Notes under the pieces: generated by a model
Databases searched by the model: none
Told to the model about the DNA's origin: nothing
Seen by the model: the letters and a program-made list of their open reading frames with translations, nothing else
Translations under genes and position numbers: made by a program
In this document: piece by piece, positions 19,431 through 28,758 of the stretch
Layout: the number at the start of each line of letters is the position of its first letter
How positions within the stretch are numbered: position 1 is the first letter of the stretch
Source of the DNA: an uncultured Eubacterium sp.
GTDB taxonomy: Bacteria > Bacillota > Clostridia > Lachnospirales > Lachnospiraceae
Direction of reading: 5' to 3'
Assembly: GCA_934338065.1 (NCBI GenBank)
Contig: CAKRGX010000005.1
Span: 1 to 64,000, forward strand
DNA: 64,000 bases

Positions 19431-20321
19431 ATGGATAAGAATCAAGACTACATTGTCCGGGGCATGGCGGCTGAAGGTCAGATCCGTTGTTTTGCTATGA
19501 CCTCCCGTGGATTGGTTGAAGAAGCAAGACAGAGACATCAAACCAGTCCTGTTGTCACCGCAGCGTTGGGGCGTCTTCTTACCGGTGGAGCAATGATGGG
19601 GGCAATGATGAAAGATGAAAAGGATCTTCTTACATTGCAGATTGAATGTAATGGTCCGATTGGAGGACTGACAGTTACAGCAGATGCCTTTGGTCATGTA
19701 AAAGGTTATGCAAAGAATCCTGTTGTTTCACTTCCTGCGAGTCCAAAAGGGAAATTAGATGTTGGAAAAGCGGTAGATCTCGGTGTTTTAACGGTTATTA
19801 AAGATATTGGTCTGAAGGAACCTTACATGGGACAGGTACAGCTTGTTTCTGGAGAAATAGCAGAGGATCTCACATATTATTTTGCAACATCAGAGCAGAC
19901 ACCGTCATCGGTTGCATTAGGTGTATTGATGAACAAGAATAATACGGTAGCACAAGCAGGAGGATATATTCTTCAGCTTATGCCTGATACAGAAAATGAG
20001 GTTATTGATATTCTTGAAGAACGATTAAGGTCAATGGATCCTGTCACTACTTTATTATCAAACGGGCATACACCAGAAACTATGCTGGAAAAGGTATTGA
20101 GTGGATTAGATCTGGAGTTTACAGAGAATACACCGGCTTCGTTCTACTGTAATTGTTCAAAAGAACGTGTCAGCAGAGCTTTGGTTAGTCTGGGAAGCAG
20201 GGAATTGGACGAAATAATTGCTGAACATGAACCAATTGAGCTTAATTGTCACTTTTGTAATACAAATTACCATTTTGATCTGGACGATCTGATAGCAATA
20301 AAAAACTCCCTAAAATCATAG
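19431..20321 (+). CDS. hslO: Redox-regulated chaperone Hsp33
   Basis: Hsp33 is a cytoplasmic holdase activated when oxidants release its zinc. The four zinc cysteines are present: Cys240 and Cys242 (CNC) and Cys273 and Cys276 (CHFC), in the C-terminal redox switch. The N-terminal substrate-binding domain has the typical GRLLTGGAMMGAMMK segment. The 296-residue length is usual. Start ATG 19431 lies nine bases after AGAAAGG; ATG 19422 overlaps the ribosome site. Confidence 0.96.
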   Translation: MDKNQDYIVRGMAAEGQIRCFAMTSRGLVEEARQRHQTSPVVTAALGRLLTGGAMMGAMMKDEKDLLTLQIECNGPIGGLTVTADAFGHVKGYAKNPVVSLPASPKGKLDVGKAVDLGVLTVIKDIGLKEPYMGQVQLVSGEIAEDLTYYFATSEQTPSSVALGVLMNKNNTVAQAGGYILQLMPDTENEVIDILEERLRSMDPVTTLLSNGHTPETMLEKVLSGLDLEFTENTPASFYCNCSKERVSRALVSLGSRELDEIIAEHEPIELNCHFCNTNYHFDLDDLIAIKNSLKS

Positions 20322-20389
20322 ACAAAAAGTAAAAAAATTGATATACTTGGTAAAAAAGAATCAGAATACAACAGAAAGTTGGCTAAAAT

Positions 20390-21157
20390 ATGAAACTAAA
20401 ATACAAAAAAATGATTATTATTGCTACAGTAGCTGCTATGGCATTAGGCTTTGTTGCTCTCATTTTTCTGGATACTGATAACGGAACTAATAAGGCAGAA
20501 GATGCAAGTCTTTCGCTAAATAAAAATGAAGAAATCAACCGGTTGATCGAGCAGTATTTTACTGCAAAAAAAACAGTTAACATAGAAGCTATGTCGGAAT
20601 TAGTCAGTGATGCTAACCGTATTCCGAAGGAACGTTACACGATTATGGCAAGTTATGTTGAGGACTATAAAGATTTTGACTGCTATGTGATAAAAAATGA
20701 ACAGTCCGAAGCATACCGTGTCTATGTAAAGTATAATATGAAATTAAAAAATATAGAAAGCTGGGTTCCTTGTCTGACTACTTACTATGTTAAAGTTACA
20801 TCGGATGATAAGTATGTTATTTATCTGAGTGCATTAGATCAGGTGGAAGAGGAATTTATTGACTCTGCTGATAAAAACATTGAGATTGTGAAATTAAAGG
20901 AAGACGTAAAAAAGAAACTGAATGAGATTTTAGAGAAAGATGGTGCTTTTAAACAGTTTTATCAAAAGATGGAAAAAGAAATCAGTGCAACAACCAGTGC
21001 GGAACCATCTGGAAATCCGACGGCTGCAGCGACGATACCGTCAACAGCGGCATCGTCTGAACCGACAGCTTCACCGGTTGCGGCTGCATCGGCAACATCA
21101 CAACCAGCAGCGTCTGCACCACCGACTGCAGCAGTTGCTGCAACTCCGGCCGCATAA
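20390..21157 (+). CDS. Membrane-anchored or secreted protein with Ala/Pro/Ser/Thr tail, function unknown
   Basis: An N-terminal hydrophobic helix (about residues 8-27) has no lipobox cysteine, so it is an anchor or an uncleaved signal. Residues 40-185 look like an NTF2-like or cystatin-like alpha/beta domain (IEQYFTAKKTVNIEAMSELV, then strands such as AYRVYVKYNMKL). The last 50 residues are Ala, Pro, Ser and Thr only, a likely wall-spanning or glycosylated linker. The ribosome site is weak (AGAAAG). I cannot assign a function; a terminator-like hairpin follows. Confidence 0.7.
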   Translation: MKLKYKKMIIIATVAAMALGFVALIFLDTDNGTNKAEDASLSLNKNEEINRLIEQYFTAKKTVNIEAMSELVSDANRIPKERYTIMASYVEDYKDFDCYVIKNEQSEAYRVYVKYNMKLKNIESWVPCLTTYYVKVTSDDKYVIYLSALDQVEEEFIDSADKNIEIVKLKEDVKKKLNEILEKDGAFKQFYQKMEKEISATTSAEPSGNPTAAATIPSTAASSEPTASPVAAASATSQPAASAPPTAAVAATPAA

Positions 21158-21179
21158 AATAATTAATTATTAAAAAGTC

Positions 21180-21213
21180 AAGATGGTACGTTTTTCGGAA
21201 CGTACCATCTTTA
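21180..21213 (+). terminator. Hairpin terminator between the unknown secreted protein and rluF
   Basis: A perfect 13-bp stem pairs AAGATGGTACGTT (21180-21192) with AACGTACCATCTT (21199-21211). Only three T residues follow on the plus strand, so termination may be partial. Confidence 0.65.
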
Positions 21214-21244
21214 AGCCTAAAGGATAGGCAGGAGGTCATTTCAA

Positions 21245-21964
21245 ATGGATGGTATACGTATCAATAAATATCTCAGTCAATGTGGCTATTGTTCACGCCG
21301 GGAAGCTGATCGCTTATTAGATCAGGGAAAAGTCAGCATCAATGGTTCATGTGCCGCATTAGGATCCCGTGTGTTTGTTGGTGATGAAGTGTCAGTGGAT
21401 GGTTGTAAAATTACCAATACGGCCAAAGAAATTGTGATTGCGTTTCATAAGCCACGGGGAATTGTATGTACTACAAGTAAAAAAGATCCAGATAATGTAA
21501 TTGATTATCTTAATTTTCAAGAACGGATTTATCCGGTTGGACGGTTAGATAAAGAGTCTTCAGGACTTCTTTTGTTGACGAATAATGGCCAACTTATGGA
21601 TGACATACTGCGCGGCAGCAATTATCATGAAAAAGAATATGTTGTAACAGTCGATAAACCTGTGACAAAACGGATTTATGAAGCAATGGAGCAGGGAGTT
21701 CCTATTTTAGAAACAATTACACGTCCTTGTCATATTACATCGCGATCCGATCGATCGTTTCATATCATATTAACACAAGGTCTCAATCGGCAGATTCGCC
21801 GTATGTGTGAATATTTTGACTATCATGTACGAACACTAAAAAGAATTCGTATCATGAATATTAAACTGGGAGATCTGCCAGAGGGGGAGTGGCGGTATCT
21901 GACAAATGAAGAATTAGTACATTTGAAACAATTAGCAGCTAAGAAGGGAAAACAGAATGAGTAA
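21245..21964 (+). CDS. rluF: 23S rRNA pseudouridine synthase, RluF-like
   Basis: An N-terminal S4 RNA-binding domain (residues 4-60, INKYLSQCGYCSRREADRLL) precedes an RsuA-type catalytic domain with the active Asp in GRLDKESSGLLLLTNNG. The C-terminal stretches LTQGLNRQIRRMCEYF and MNIKLGDLPEGEWRYLT match RluF (23S U2604) better than RluB or RsuA. The exact rRNA target is by analogy. A strong AGGAGG precedes the ATG. The stop overlaps the ligA start by 8 bases, so the two are translationally coupled. Confidence 0.88.
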   Translation: MDGIRINKYLSQCGYCSRREADRLLDQGKVSINGSCAALGSRVFVGDEVSVDGCKITNTAKEIVIAFHKPRGIVCTTSKKDPDNVIDYLNFQERIYPVGRLDKESSGLLLLTNNGQLMDDILRGSNYHEKEYVVTVDKPVTKRIYEAMEQGVPILETITRPCHITSRSDRSFHIILTQGLNRQIRRMCEYFDYHVRTLKRIRIMNIKLGDLPEGEWRYLTNEELVHLKQLAAKKGKQNE

Positions 21965-23924
21965 ACAATCCTTGGTACGCATGAAAGAATTAATAAATGT
22001 TTTGAACAAAGCCTCTGAAATTTATTATCAGGGGCAGGGTGAAATTATGTCAAACCGGGAATATGATGCCCTTTATGATGAACTGTCTGAATTGGAAAAA
22101 ACGACAGGTGTAGTCATGTCTGCCAGTCCAACAATTCATGTAGGCTACGAAACTGTCAGTGAACTTCCTAAAGAAGAGCATGTTACCCCCATGTTATCAC
22201 TAGATAAAACCAAGGAAGTGACAGATCTGGTCGATTGGATTCACGATAAAAAAGGCATACTTTCGATGAAATTAGATGGGTTAAGCATTATTCTAACCTA
22301 TGAAAATGGAGTGTTGTCCAAGGCATTAACACGTGGAAATGGTGAGGTTGGCGAGGTAATCACTAATAATGCAAGAACATTTGTCAATATACCCACACGT
22401 ATTTCGTATTCCCACAGACTTATCATACGAGGGGAAGCGCTTATTCTATATTCTGACTTTGATGAATTGAATCGTGAATTAAAGGATGTTTCTGAAAAAT
22501 ATAAAAATCCACGCAATCTTTGCAGTGGAAGTGTCCGTCAGCTAAACAATGAAGTAACAGCCAAAAGAAAGATACATTTTTATTGTTATAATATTATTTC
22601 TACAGAAACAAATATGAAATTTGACCGGAAAGAAGAGGGACTTCTTTGGCTTCGTGAGCTTGGATTTGAAATTGTACCATATAAAATGGTGGATAAAACA
22701 GATCTGGAAGAAAATGTAAATCGTTTTTCAACGGAGATTACCCAGTCAGACCTGCCAAGTGATGGTCTTGTTTTGACTTATGATGATATTGCCTATAGCC
22801 GTACATTAGGACGAACAGCAAAATTTCCAAGGGATTCTATTGCTTTTAAATGGCAGGATGAACTTGCGGATACAACATTACGTGAAATTGACTGGAGTGC
22901 TTCACGTACAGGTCTGATCAATCCGGTAGCAATTTTTGACCCGGTAGAGTTGGAAGGAACAACGGTAAGCCGTGCAAGTATACACAATGTCAGTATTCTT
23001 CGTGAACTAAAGCTTGGCATTGGAGACATTATCGCTGTATATAAAGCGAATATGATCATTCCGCAAATATATGAGAACAAAACAAAATCGGATAACTGTA
23101 GTATTCCATCGCAATGCCCCGTATGTGGATCGCAGACGGTACTGCAAAACGAAAATGGCTCTGTTGTTTTAACTTGTCCCAATGAATCATGTTATGCGAA
23201 ACAAATTAAATTGTTAAGTCATTTTGCAGGTAGAAATGCACTCAATATAGATGGATTATCAGAGGCCACTCTGGAAAAATTAATCAATGAGGGAATGTTA
23301 CATGACTTGTCCGATCTATTTTACTTAGATCAATACAGAGACCGTTTGATCGAAATGGATGGACTGGGTGAAAAGTCTTATGAAAATCTAATGAGATCCA
23401 TTGAAAAAGCAAAGGAAGTACCTCTTGCCAATTTACTTTACGGTATTGGAATAAAGGGAATTGGATTGAGCACGGCAAAGCTGATCGTGGCAGAATATCC
23501 ACGCCCTCTTTCCGATATGAATACTTTGACCGTAGAGCAGCTTGCCCGGATTGATGGCATCGGAGAAGTATTGGCACAATCATTTGTTGACTTTTTTAAT
23601 GATGAAAAAAATCAGGAACTTGTCACTAAACTGCAGGAAATTCTGACAATTGTTTATCCAAAACAAAGTTCAAATCAGCCTTTATCCGGAGTGACTTTTG
23701 TGATAACCGGTACTTTAGAGCGTTTTAACAACCGACAGGAATGTAAAGAGAAAATCGAAAGTCTTGGCGGCAAAGTCGCCGGTAGTGTAAGTACAAAAAC
23801 AGCATATCTGGTAAACAATGATGTACAGTCCCAATCTTCAAAAAATAAAAAAGCCAAATTATTAGGTATTCCTATTATAAATGAACAGGAACTGCTTTCT
23901 ATCATAGAGGAAGCGGCACACTAG
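21957..23924 (+). CDS. ligA: NAD-dependent DNA ligase
   Basis: LigA seals nicks during replication and repair, using NAD as AMP donor. The adenylated lysine is Lys105 in MKLDGLS. The OB fold follows, then a four-cysteine zinc finger (CPVCG near 387 and CPNESC), helix-hairpin-helix repeats (LYGIGIKGIGLSTAKLI, LARIDGIGEVLAQSF) and a C-terminal BRCT domain from about 580 (GVTFVITGTLERF). The 655-residue length is usual. It overlaps rluF by 8 bases; the next gene is convergent, beginning its stop codon two bases away with no clear terminator between. Confidence 0.96.
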   Translation: MSKQSLVRMKELINVLNKASEIYYQGQGEIMSNREYDALYDELSELEKTTGVVMSASPTIHVGYETVSELPKEEHVTPMLSLDKTKEVTDLVDWIHDKKGILSMKLDGLSIILTYENGVLSKALTRGNGEVGEVITNNARTFVNIPTRISYSHRLIIRGEALILYSDFDELNRELKDVSEKYKNPRNLCSGSVRQLNNEVTAKRKIHFYCYNIISTETNMKFDRKEEGLLWLRELGFEIVPYKMVDKTDLEENVNRFSTEITQSDLPSDGLVLTYDDIAYSRTLGRTAKFPRDSIAFKWQDELADTTLREIDWSASRTGLINPVAIFDPVELEGTTVSRASIHNVSILRELKLGIGDIIAVYKANMIIPQIYENKTKSDNCSIPSQCPVCGSQTVLQNENGSVVLTCPNESCYAKQIKLLSHFAGRNALNIDGLSEATLEKLINEGMLHDLSDLFYLDQYRDRLIEMDGLGEKSYENLMRSIEKAKEVPLANLLYGIGIKGIGLSTAKLIVAEYPRPLSDMNTLTVEQLARIDGIGEVLAQSFVDFFNDEKNQELVTKLQEILTIVYPKQSSNQPLSGVTFVITGTLERFNNRQECKEKIESLGGKVAGSVSTKTAYLVNNDVQSQSSKNKKAKLLGIPIINEQELLSIIEEAAH

Positions 23925-23925
23925 A

Positions 23926-25413
23926 TCACTGATTTGTAAAATGGTTAATCGATACAAGACGAAAACAAATAAAATACAATAAGATAATCAATATGGCAGG
24001 AACAAGAGTGATGATGCACCAGAAAGGATTTCCGGTTTTATCATTCAACCATATACCTGCTATTTTACATAAGTACATGATACAAGTTGAAAATATCATT
24101 GGCCAGACAAAATATTTATTGATATTACAAGATATTTTCTGAGTTTTTAAGAGGTAACAGCCATGGAGAATACAGATTAAAATCTGGCTGATCAACATGC
24201 CTAACAGATATCCATAGATCCCATATCGTGGAGCAATAAAAAGTAATCCTATGATACGGAGCATAAGACCCAGGACAGTAAATAAAAATGTGATCACGGT
24301 TTTTCCCAATCCATTGATAATACTTGCTAATGTAGTTGACACATAAATAAACGGGCACAGAAATGACATAAGAGTTAATAGTTTACCTGCGTTATCATTA
24401 TGAAAAATATATTGTCCAATCTCTGCTCCAAAATTTAAAAATAATGAACTTGTTAAAACTCCAAGAAGGAGAGAATAGCGAACCGTAAGTGATGAAGTAT
24501 AGCGGATCTGTGAATCATTCCGGGCGCCGGATGCTCTTGCAATAGCTGGCAATAATAATACAGATAATGAGTTTGTTATTGTTCCAGGAAATAAAATAAA
24601 GGGGAGAACCACTCCGGTCAATATACCATAAAGTCCCAGAGACATGCTGGCAGAATATCCGTAATGCTGCATGACCACAGGAATTAAAACCGATTCTATA
24701 CTTCCGAGCAAAGCAATTATTAGTTTCGTTCCACTCAAAGGTACCGAATATCGAAAAATTTCCCCTATACAAAAGGGACTATATAAAAACTCTTTTTTTG
24801 TCATATACTTCCTTATATGAAATAAATTAAACAAATTACTACATAATTCTCCAATCACTAATCCCCATACGGCAATGTAAATTGACTTTGTATTATTTTC
24901 CCAAATGTAACAGATAAAAAAAACAAAACTAACACGTGCCAGCTGCTCTATTATCTGCGTAAGCGCAGGAATTTTGGCATGATTTAGTCCATAAAAAAAG
25001 CCATTAATCACCGACGTGATCCCGCAGATAGGAAAAATGTAAGAAAGAATACCGAGAAGCTCACCAGCCTGGGAAGACCCCAGAAAATGATGGGCAATGG
25101 GATCGCGAAAGTTATGTATGAAAAAAAATAAAGTGATTGAAAATGACAAAGAAAGTGTAATGGCTGATTTTAAAATGCTGCCATGATTTCGTTTGGCATC
25201 ATGAGATACCAGTTGTGAAACAGCCGTCTGTATTCCGGCAGCGTATATTGTAAAACAGATCGAATAAACCGGAAAGATCAACTGATATATTCCCAGATTA
25301 ACTGAACCTAGTTCGTCTGCCAGAAAGATCCGGTAGATAAATCCAATCAGACGGGTGATGATACCGGCTATGGTGAGTATAAGAGTTCCTCGAAGCAGTT
25401 GACTTTTCATAAT
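23926..25413 (-). CDS. MOP-superfamily flippase, SpoVB/polysaccharide exporter type
   Basis: This is a membrane protein with about 13-14 helices. The N-terminus LLRGTLILTIAGIITRLIGFIYRIFL is typical of the SpoVB branch of MurJ/Wzx-like flippases, which move lipid-linked sugar precursors across the membrane. Its substrate (lipid II for cortex or wall, or an exopolysaccharide unit) cannot be told from sequence. The start is ambiguous: ATG 25413 has GGGA six bases upstream, while ATG 25422 has no ribosome site. It is divergent from the next gene. Confidence 0.85.
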   Translation of the reverse strand: MMKSQLLRGTLILTIAGIITRLIGFIYRIFLADELGSVNLGIYQLIFPVYSICFTIYAAGIQTAVSQLVSHDAKRNHGSILKSAITLSLSFSITLFFFIHNFRDPIAHHFLGSSQAGELLGILSYIFPICGITSVINGFFYGLNHAKIPALTQIIEQLARVSFVFFICYIWENNTKSIYIAVWGLVIGELCSNLFNLFHIRKYMTKKEFLYSPFCIGEIFRYSVPLSGTKLIIALLGSIESVLIPVVMQHYGYSASMSLGLYGILTGVVLPFILFPGTITNSLSVLLLPAIARASGARNDSQIRYTSSLTVRYSLLLGVLTSSLFLNFGAEIGQYIFHNDNAGKLLTLMSFLCPFIYVSTTLASIINGLGKTVITFLFTVLGLMLRIIGLLFIAPRYGIYGYLLGMLISQILICILHGCYLLKTQKISCNINKYFVWPMIFSTCIMYLCKIAGIWLNDKTGNPFWCIITLVPAILIILLYFICFRLVSINHFTNQ

Positions 25414-25465
25414 AATTCCCATTTTTTGATTTTTACTATTCTATGAACCAAATTTATAAAAAATG

Positions 25466-25494
25466 TTGTATATCCGAGCTTTTTATAGTATGAT
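25466..25494 (+). promoter_or_regulatory. Promoter for the large unknown membrane protein
   Basis: TTGTAT (25466-25471), a 17-bp spacer and TATGAT (25489-25494). Transcription would begin near 25501. This rules out the upstream ATG at 25463 as the start of the next gene and supports TTG 25532. Confidence 0.65.
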
Positions 25495-25531
25495 TATTAT
25501 GTTTAATTATGTACAAAAGGAGAGACCTTCA

Positions 25532-27499
25532 TTGAAATTGAAAAGAAATTTTATTACATTTTTATATACGATCTTCTTCGCTGTTATCATAGGAGTTCAG
25601 TTATTTCAAACTTGCCGAAATTCTGTTTTTATGCTCCCAAACAGATATATTATTTCTGGTATTATTGTTTTTGGAGTCATTATTTTTCTGCTTATAGCAT
25701 TTTTGTTAAAAGAAAAAAATCATCTTGCTTTTTTCGAAAATAATACTAAATTTTGCATTATATCTGAATGTTTCATTGTCACGTCTTGTCTTGTTTTGTT
25801 GTTTTTTATCAATATAGAGCATATTATGCAGGCTATCTGCCACACAACATTGTTATTTTCTTTTTATATGACAGGACGTCTGTTATATGGCCGGTTAAAT
25901 GGAATAGTAACGATTGTTATATCACTAATGATGATGCTGTCATCTATTACATTAAATAATAAGCAGGCAATCTCACTTCTTTGTCTGGTTGTTCCGTTTA
26001 TGATCTTTTTGCTGATCAATCATTTTGCCGTCAAAAAAAATAGTTTTTTTATTATAGTCAGTTATTTATTGTTATCACTTGTATTCGCAATTGCTATAGT
26101 AATTAATCCGTTGGCTATATTGGTATTTACTGGCTGTATTCTTTCTCTGATATTTGCAAAAACAGAAAATACTTCTATTTTCACTGAAAAAGGAATTATT
26201 TATAGTGCTCTTCTTGCAATATTAACGGGAGCATTTCTTACGGCTGGTTATTTTTTCCTGCCGGAATTGGTTCATATCCCTTCCTGGAAAGCCGATGCAA
26301 TGCTTAACTTAAGGTCGATCAGCAGTATAAATTTTGCTTACACATTAACTAAAATGTCGAAAATATTGCCTGCCTCATTAATAATGCCATCAATTTATAT
26401 CGTGCAGATCATATTACTGATATTTTCACTTGCTGCAGCTTATTATTGTATTCGAAAGAAATTTTCCTATATCGGTCCGTTCCTGTTCAGTTATTTGGGT
26501 ATTATGTTATATTATCTGCTTTTCTCAGATACGGATAATGTAATTTATTATTTTAACTGTCTGCTTCCGGTTTTAGCAGCATATGGCTGTACCAATACGC
26601 TGCTAAATGAAATACCCGTTAAAACACCGGCTGCGTCTCCAAAAGAGGAACCGGTAGATGATATACCGGTTTCAAATGAGACAACAGATTCTAAAGAAAA
26701 TACAATAAATAACACGGAACAGGAGATTACTTTTTCTGAGCCGGAAATAAATGAAAATGAAATTCCAGAGTGGAAGATTTCCAGTGAATATATAGAGAAT
26801 ACAGACACCAATGAACCTGACATATCACAGGACATCAGGGAAGATCATACAGAAGACTCTGCTACGGTTCTACCGGTTATTTCAGAAACCGCCAGTCCTG
26901 TAATCGGAATGGAAACCGAAGAGCCGTCATATGATCAGATTGATATTGATAATGTTTCAAATGATGAAGAACCAATTAATAGTATATCTCTTGACGATGG
27001 TAATGGCTTTTTGGAATTTACAGATCATGACGATGACATGCTAGTAAATCATGAAGATCAAAACAGTGAAGATGAACAGTTGGATCAGTTATTAGACCGC
27101 CTTGAGATTTCAGATCATATTAAACGTATGAACGAAAGTGCACAGGAGGATATGGCGGACGTGATAGAACGTGATGAAGAACAGGTGGAACTTGATGAAG
27201 CGCTGCCTCTGAAACCATCCAAGAGCACTTTGCCCAAGTATAAAAAACCAAACTTTGATTTTAAATTAGAACCAGTCAGTATTCCGTTAGACGATAATTT
27301 TTCTAATATCAGTGAATATGACGAAGTTCCTACAATCCGTGATCTGGAATCACGTTGGAAATCAGAAGAGGGTGATGTTGTGGAAACTGTTGAGATTGAA
27401 TCAGAAGAACCGGATCCACAGCAACCTATTCATAGTGAAGAGATAGTAAAAAGGACTGGCGCATCCAAGCGGTCATATCATCGGATCACTATCCGCTAA
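25532..27499 (+). CDS. Polytopic membrane protein with long acidic cytoplasmic tail, function unknown
   Basis: From the TTG start (AAGGAG lies nine bases before it) the protein has 655 residues. Residues up to about 385 contain about 11-12 hydrophobic helices with few motifs. The last 270 residues are very rich in Glu, Asp, Asn and Ser (for example DDQNSEDEQLDQLLDRLE-like stretches) and end in a conserved-looking segment (YDEVPTIRDLESRWKSEE) and a basic tip. I do not recognise a family. The layout suggests a membrane platform whose tail binds other proteins. It lies between a flippase gene (divergent) and a cysteine desulfurase. Confidence 0.75.
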   Translation: MKLKRNFITFLYTIFFAVIIGVQLFQTCRNSVFMLPNRYIISGIIVFGVIIFLLIAFLLKEKNHLAFFENNTKFCIISECFIVTSCLVLLFFINIEHIMQAICHTTLLFSFYMTGRLLYGRLNGIVTIVISLMMMLSSITLNNKQAISLLCLVVPFMIFLLINHFAVKKNSFFIIVSYLLLSLVFAIAIVINPLAILVFTGCILSLIFAKTENTSIFTEKGIIYSALLAILTGAFLTAGYFFLPELVHIPSWKADAMLNLRSISSINFAYTLTKMSKILPASLIMPSIYIVQIILLIFSLAAAYYCIRKKFSYIGPFLFSYLGIMLYYLLFSDTDNVIYYFNCLLPVLAAYGCTNTLLNEIPVKTPAASPKEEPVDDIPVSNETTDSKENTINNTEQEITFSEPEINENEIPEWKISSEYIENTDTNEPDISQDIREDHTEDSATVLPVISETASPVIGMETEEPSYDQIDIDNVSNDEEPINSISLDDGNGFLEFTDHDDDMLVNHEDQNSEDEQLDQLLDRLEISDHIKRMNESAQEDMADVIERDEEQVELDEALPLKPSKSTLPKYKKPNFDFKLEPVSIPLDDNFSNISEYDEVPTIRDLESRWKSEEGDVVETVEIESEEPDPQQPIHSEEIVKRTGASKRSYHRITIR

Positions 27500-27567
27500 T
27501 CCAATGACACATATTGTTATAAAGAGCATAAGATAGATTATAGCGTTACAAGAGAGGGGAACAGCAT

Positions 27568-28758
27568 TTGGATAGAAAAGTTTATTTAGATAATGCGGCA
27601 ACAACCCGGCTTTCTGATGCAGTTTATCAAAAAATGCAGCCCTATCTGACGGAAAATTTCGGAAATCCTTCCAGTATATATGATCTAGGGGCAGATAATA
27701 AATCTGTTTTGTTACAGGCCCGAAGGCAGATTGCCGGTACTTTATTCTGTGAACCACAAAATATTTATTATACTTCCGGAGGAACGGAAGCTGATAATTG
27801 GGCATTAGTTGGTGTTGCAGAACAAAATAGAAATCGTGGGAAGCACATTATTACTACTAAAATAGAACACCATGCGGTTTTAAATACATGTGAATATCTG
27901 CATAGCAGAGGTTTTGATATAACCTATCTGGAAGTTGACGAACAAGGCTTTGTAAAAACAGAACAGATTCGGAATGCTTTAAGACCAGATACTATTCTGG
28001 TGTCTGTTATGGCAGCAAATAATGAAATCGGGACAATTGAACCAATAAGGGAGATTGGTGAGATAGTAAAAAAACATACCGCTTATTTCCATACGGATGC
28101 GGTACAGGCGTATGGACATATGACGATACCGGTAAAAGAATGGCATATTGATCTGTTAAGTGCAAGTGCCCACAAATTCCATGGGCCCAAAGGTATTGGC
28201 TTTCTCTATGTTGGAGACGGAGTTCAGATATCGCCTTATATGCATGGTGGACATCAGGAAAGGGGACTTCGTGCCGGTACGGAAAATGTTCCGGCAATTG
28301 TCGGAATGGCTGAGGCAGCCCAAATTGCCTATCAGGATCTGACGGAGGAGCAAAGGAAAATAACACAACTGCGCGACTATATGATCAGGCGAATGGAGTC
28401 CGAGATAACGTATTGTCGCAGGAATGGCCCTAAAAAAAATCGGTTAAGCAATAATGTAAATTTTAGTTTTCAATTTGTTGACGGAGAAACTTTAGTCATT
28501 TTACTTGATATGGAAGGTGTGTGTGCCTCGGCAGGATCTGCATGTACGGCAGGGCAGGCAGTTGCTTCCCACGTAATCCGGTCACTTCATGTACCAGATG
28601 ATCTTGCCCGGGGAACGGTGCGTTTTACTTTGAGTAATGATACGACAAAAGAAGATATTGATTATACGATAGAAGCAATAAAAAGAGTGCTGGACAAAAA
28701 CCGAAAACTGAATCCACGTTATCAGGCTTTTATCCAACAAAATAAATTATATTTATAA
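27568..28758 (+). CDS. Cysteine desulfurase, NifS/IscS family
   Basis: This PLP enzyme takes sulfur from cysteine as an enzyme-bound persulfide for Fe-S clusters or tRNA thiolation. The PLP lysine is Lys203 (SAHKFHGPKG) and the sulfur-carrying Cys326 lies in SAGSACTAG. The N-terminus VYLDNAATTRLSD is typical. The start is TTG with GAGAGGGGA upstream. No iscU, nifU or thiI partner is adjacent, so its sulfur acceptor is unknown. Its 3' end overlaps that of the convergent PHP gene by 6 bases. Confidence 0.92.
   Translation: MDRKVYLDNAATTRLSDAVYQKMQPYLTENFGNPSSIYDLGADNKSVLLQARRQIAGTLFCEPQNIYYTSGGTEADNWALVGVAEQNRNRGKHIITTKIEHHAVLNTCEYLHSRGFDITYLEVDEQGFVKTEQIRNALRPDTILVSVMAANNEIGTIEPIREIGEIVKKHTAYFHTDAVQAYGHMTIPVKEWHIDLLSASAHKFHGPKGIGFLYVGDGVQISPYMHGGHQERGLRAGTENVPAIVGMAEAAQIAYQDLTEEQRKITQLRDYMIRRMESEITYCRRNGPKKNRLSNNVNFSFQFVDGETLVILLDMEGVCASAGSACTAGQAVASHVIRSLHVPDDLARGTVRFTLSNDTTKEDIDYTIEAIKRVLDKNRKLNPRYQAFIQQNKLYL

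Noticed and set aside
20940..21239. Arg/Gln- and Leu/Gln-rich frames overlapping the Ala/Pro tail
   Set aside because: They are frame shadows of GCN-rich low-complexity DNA.
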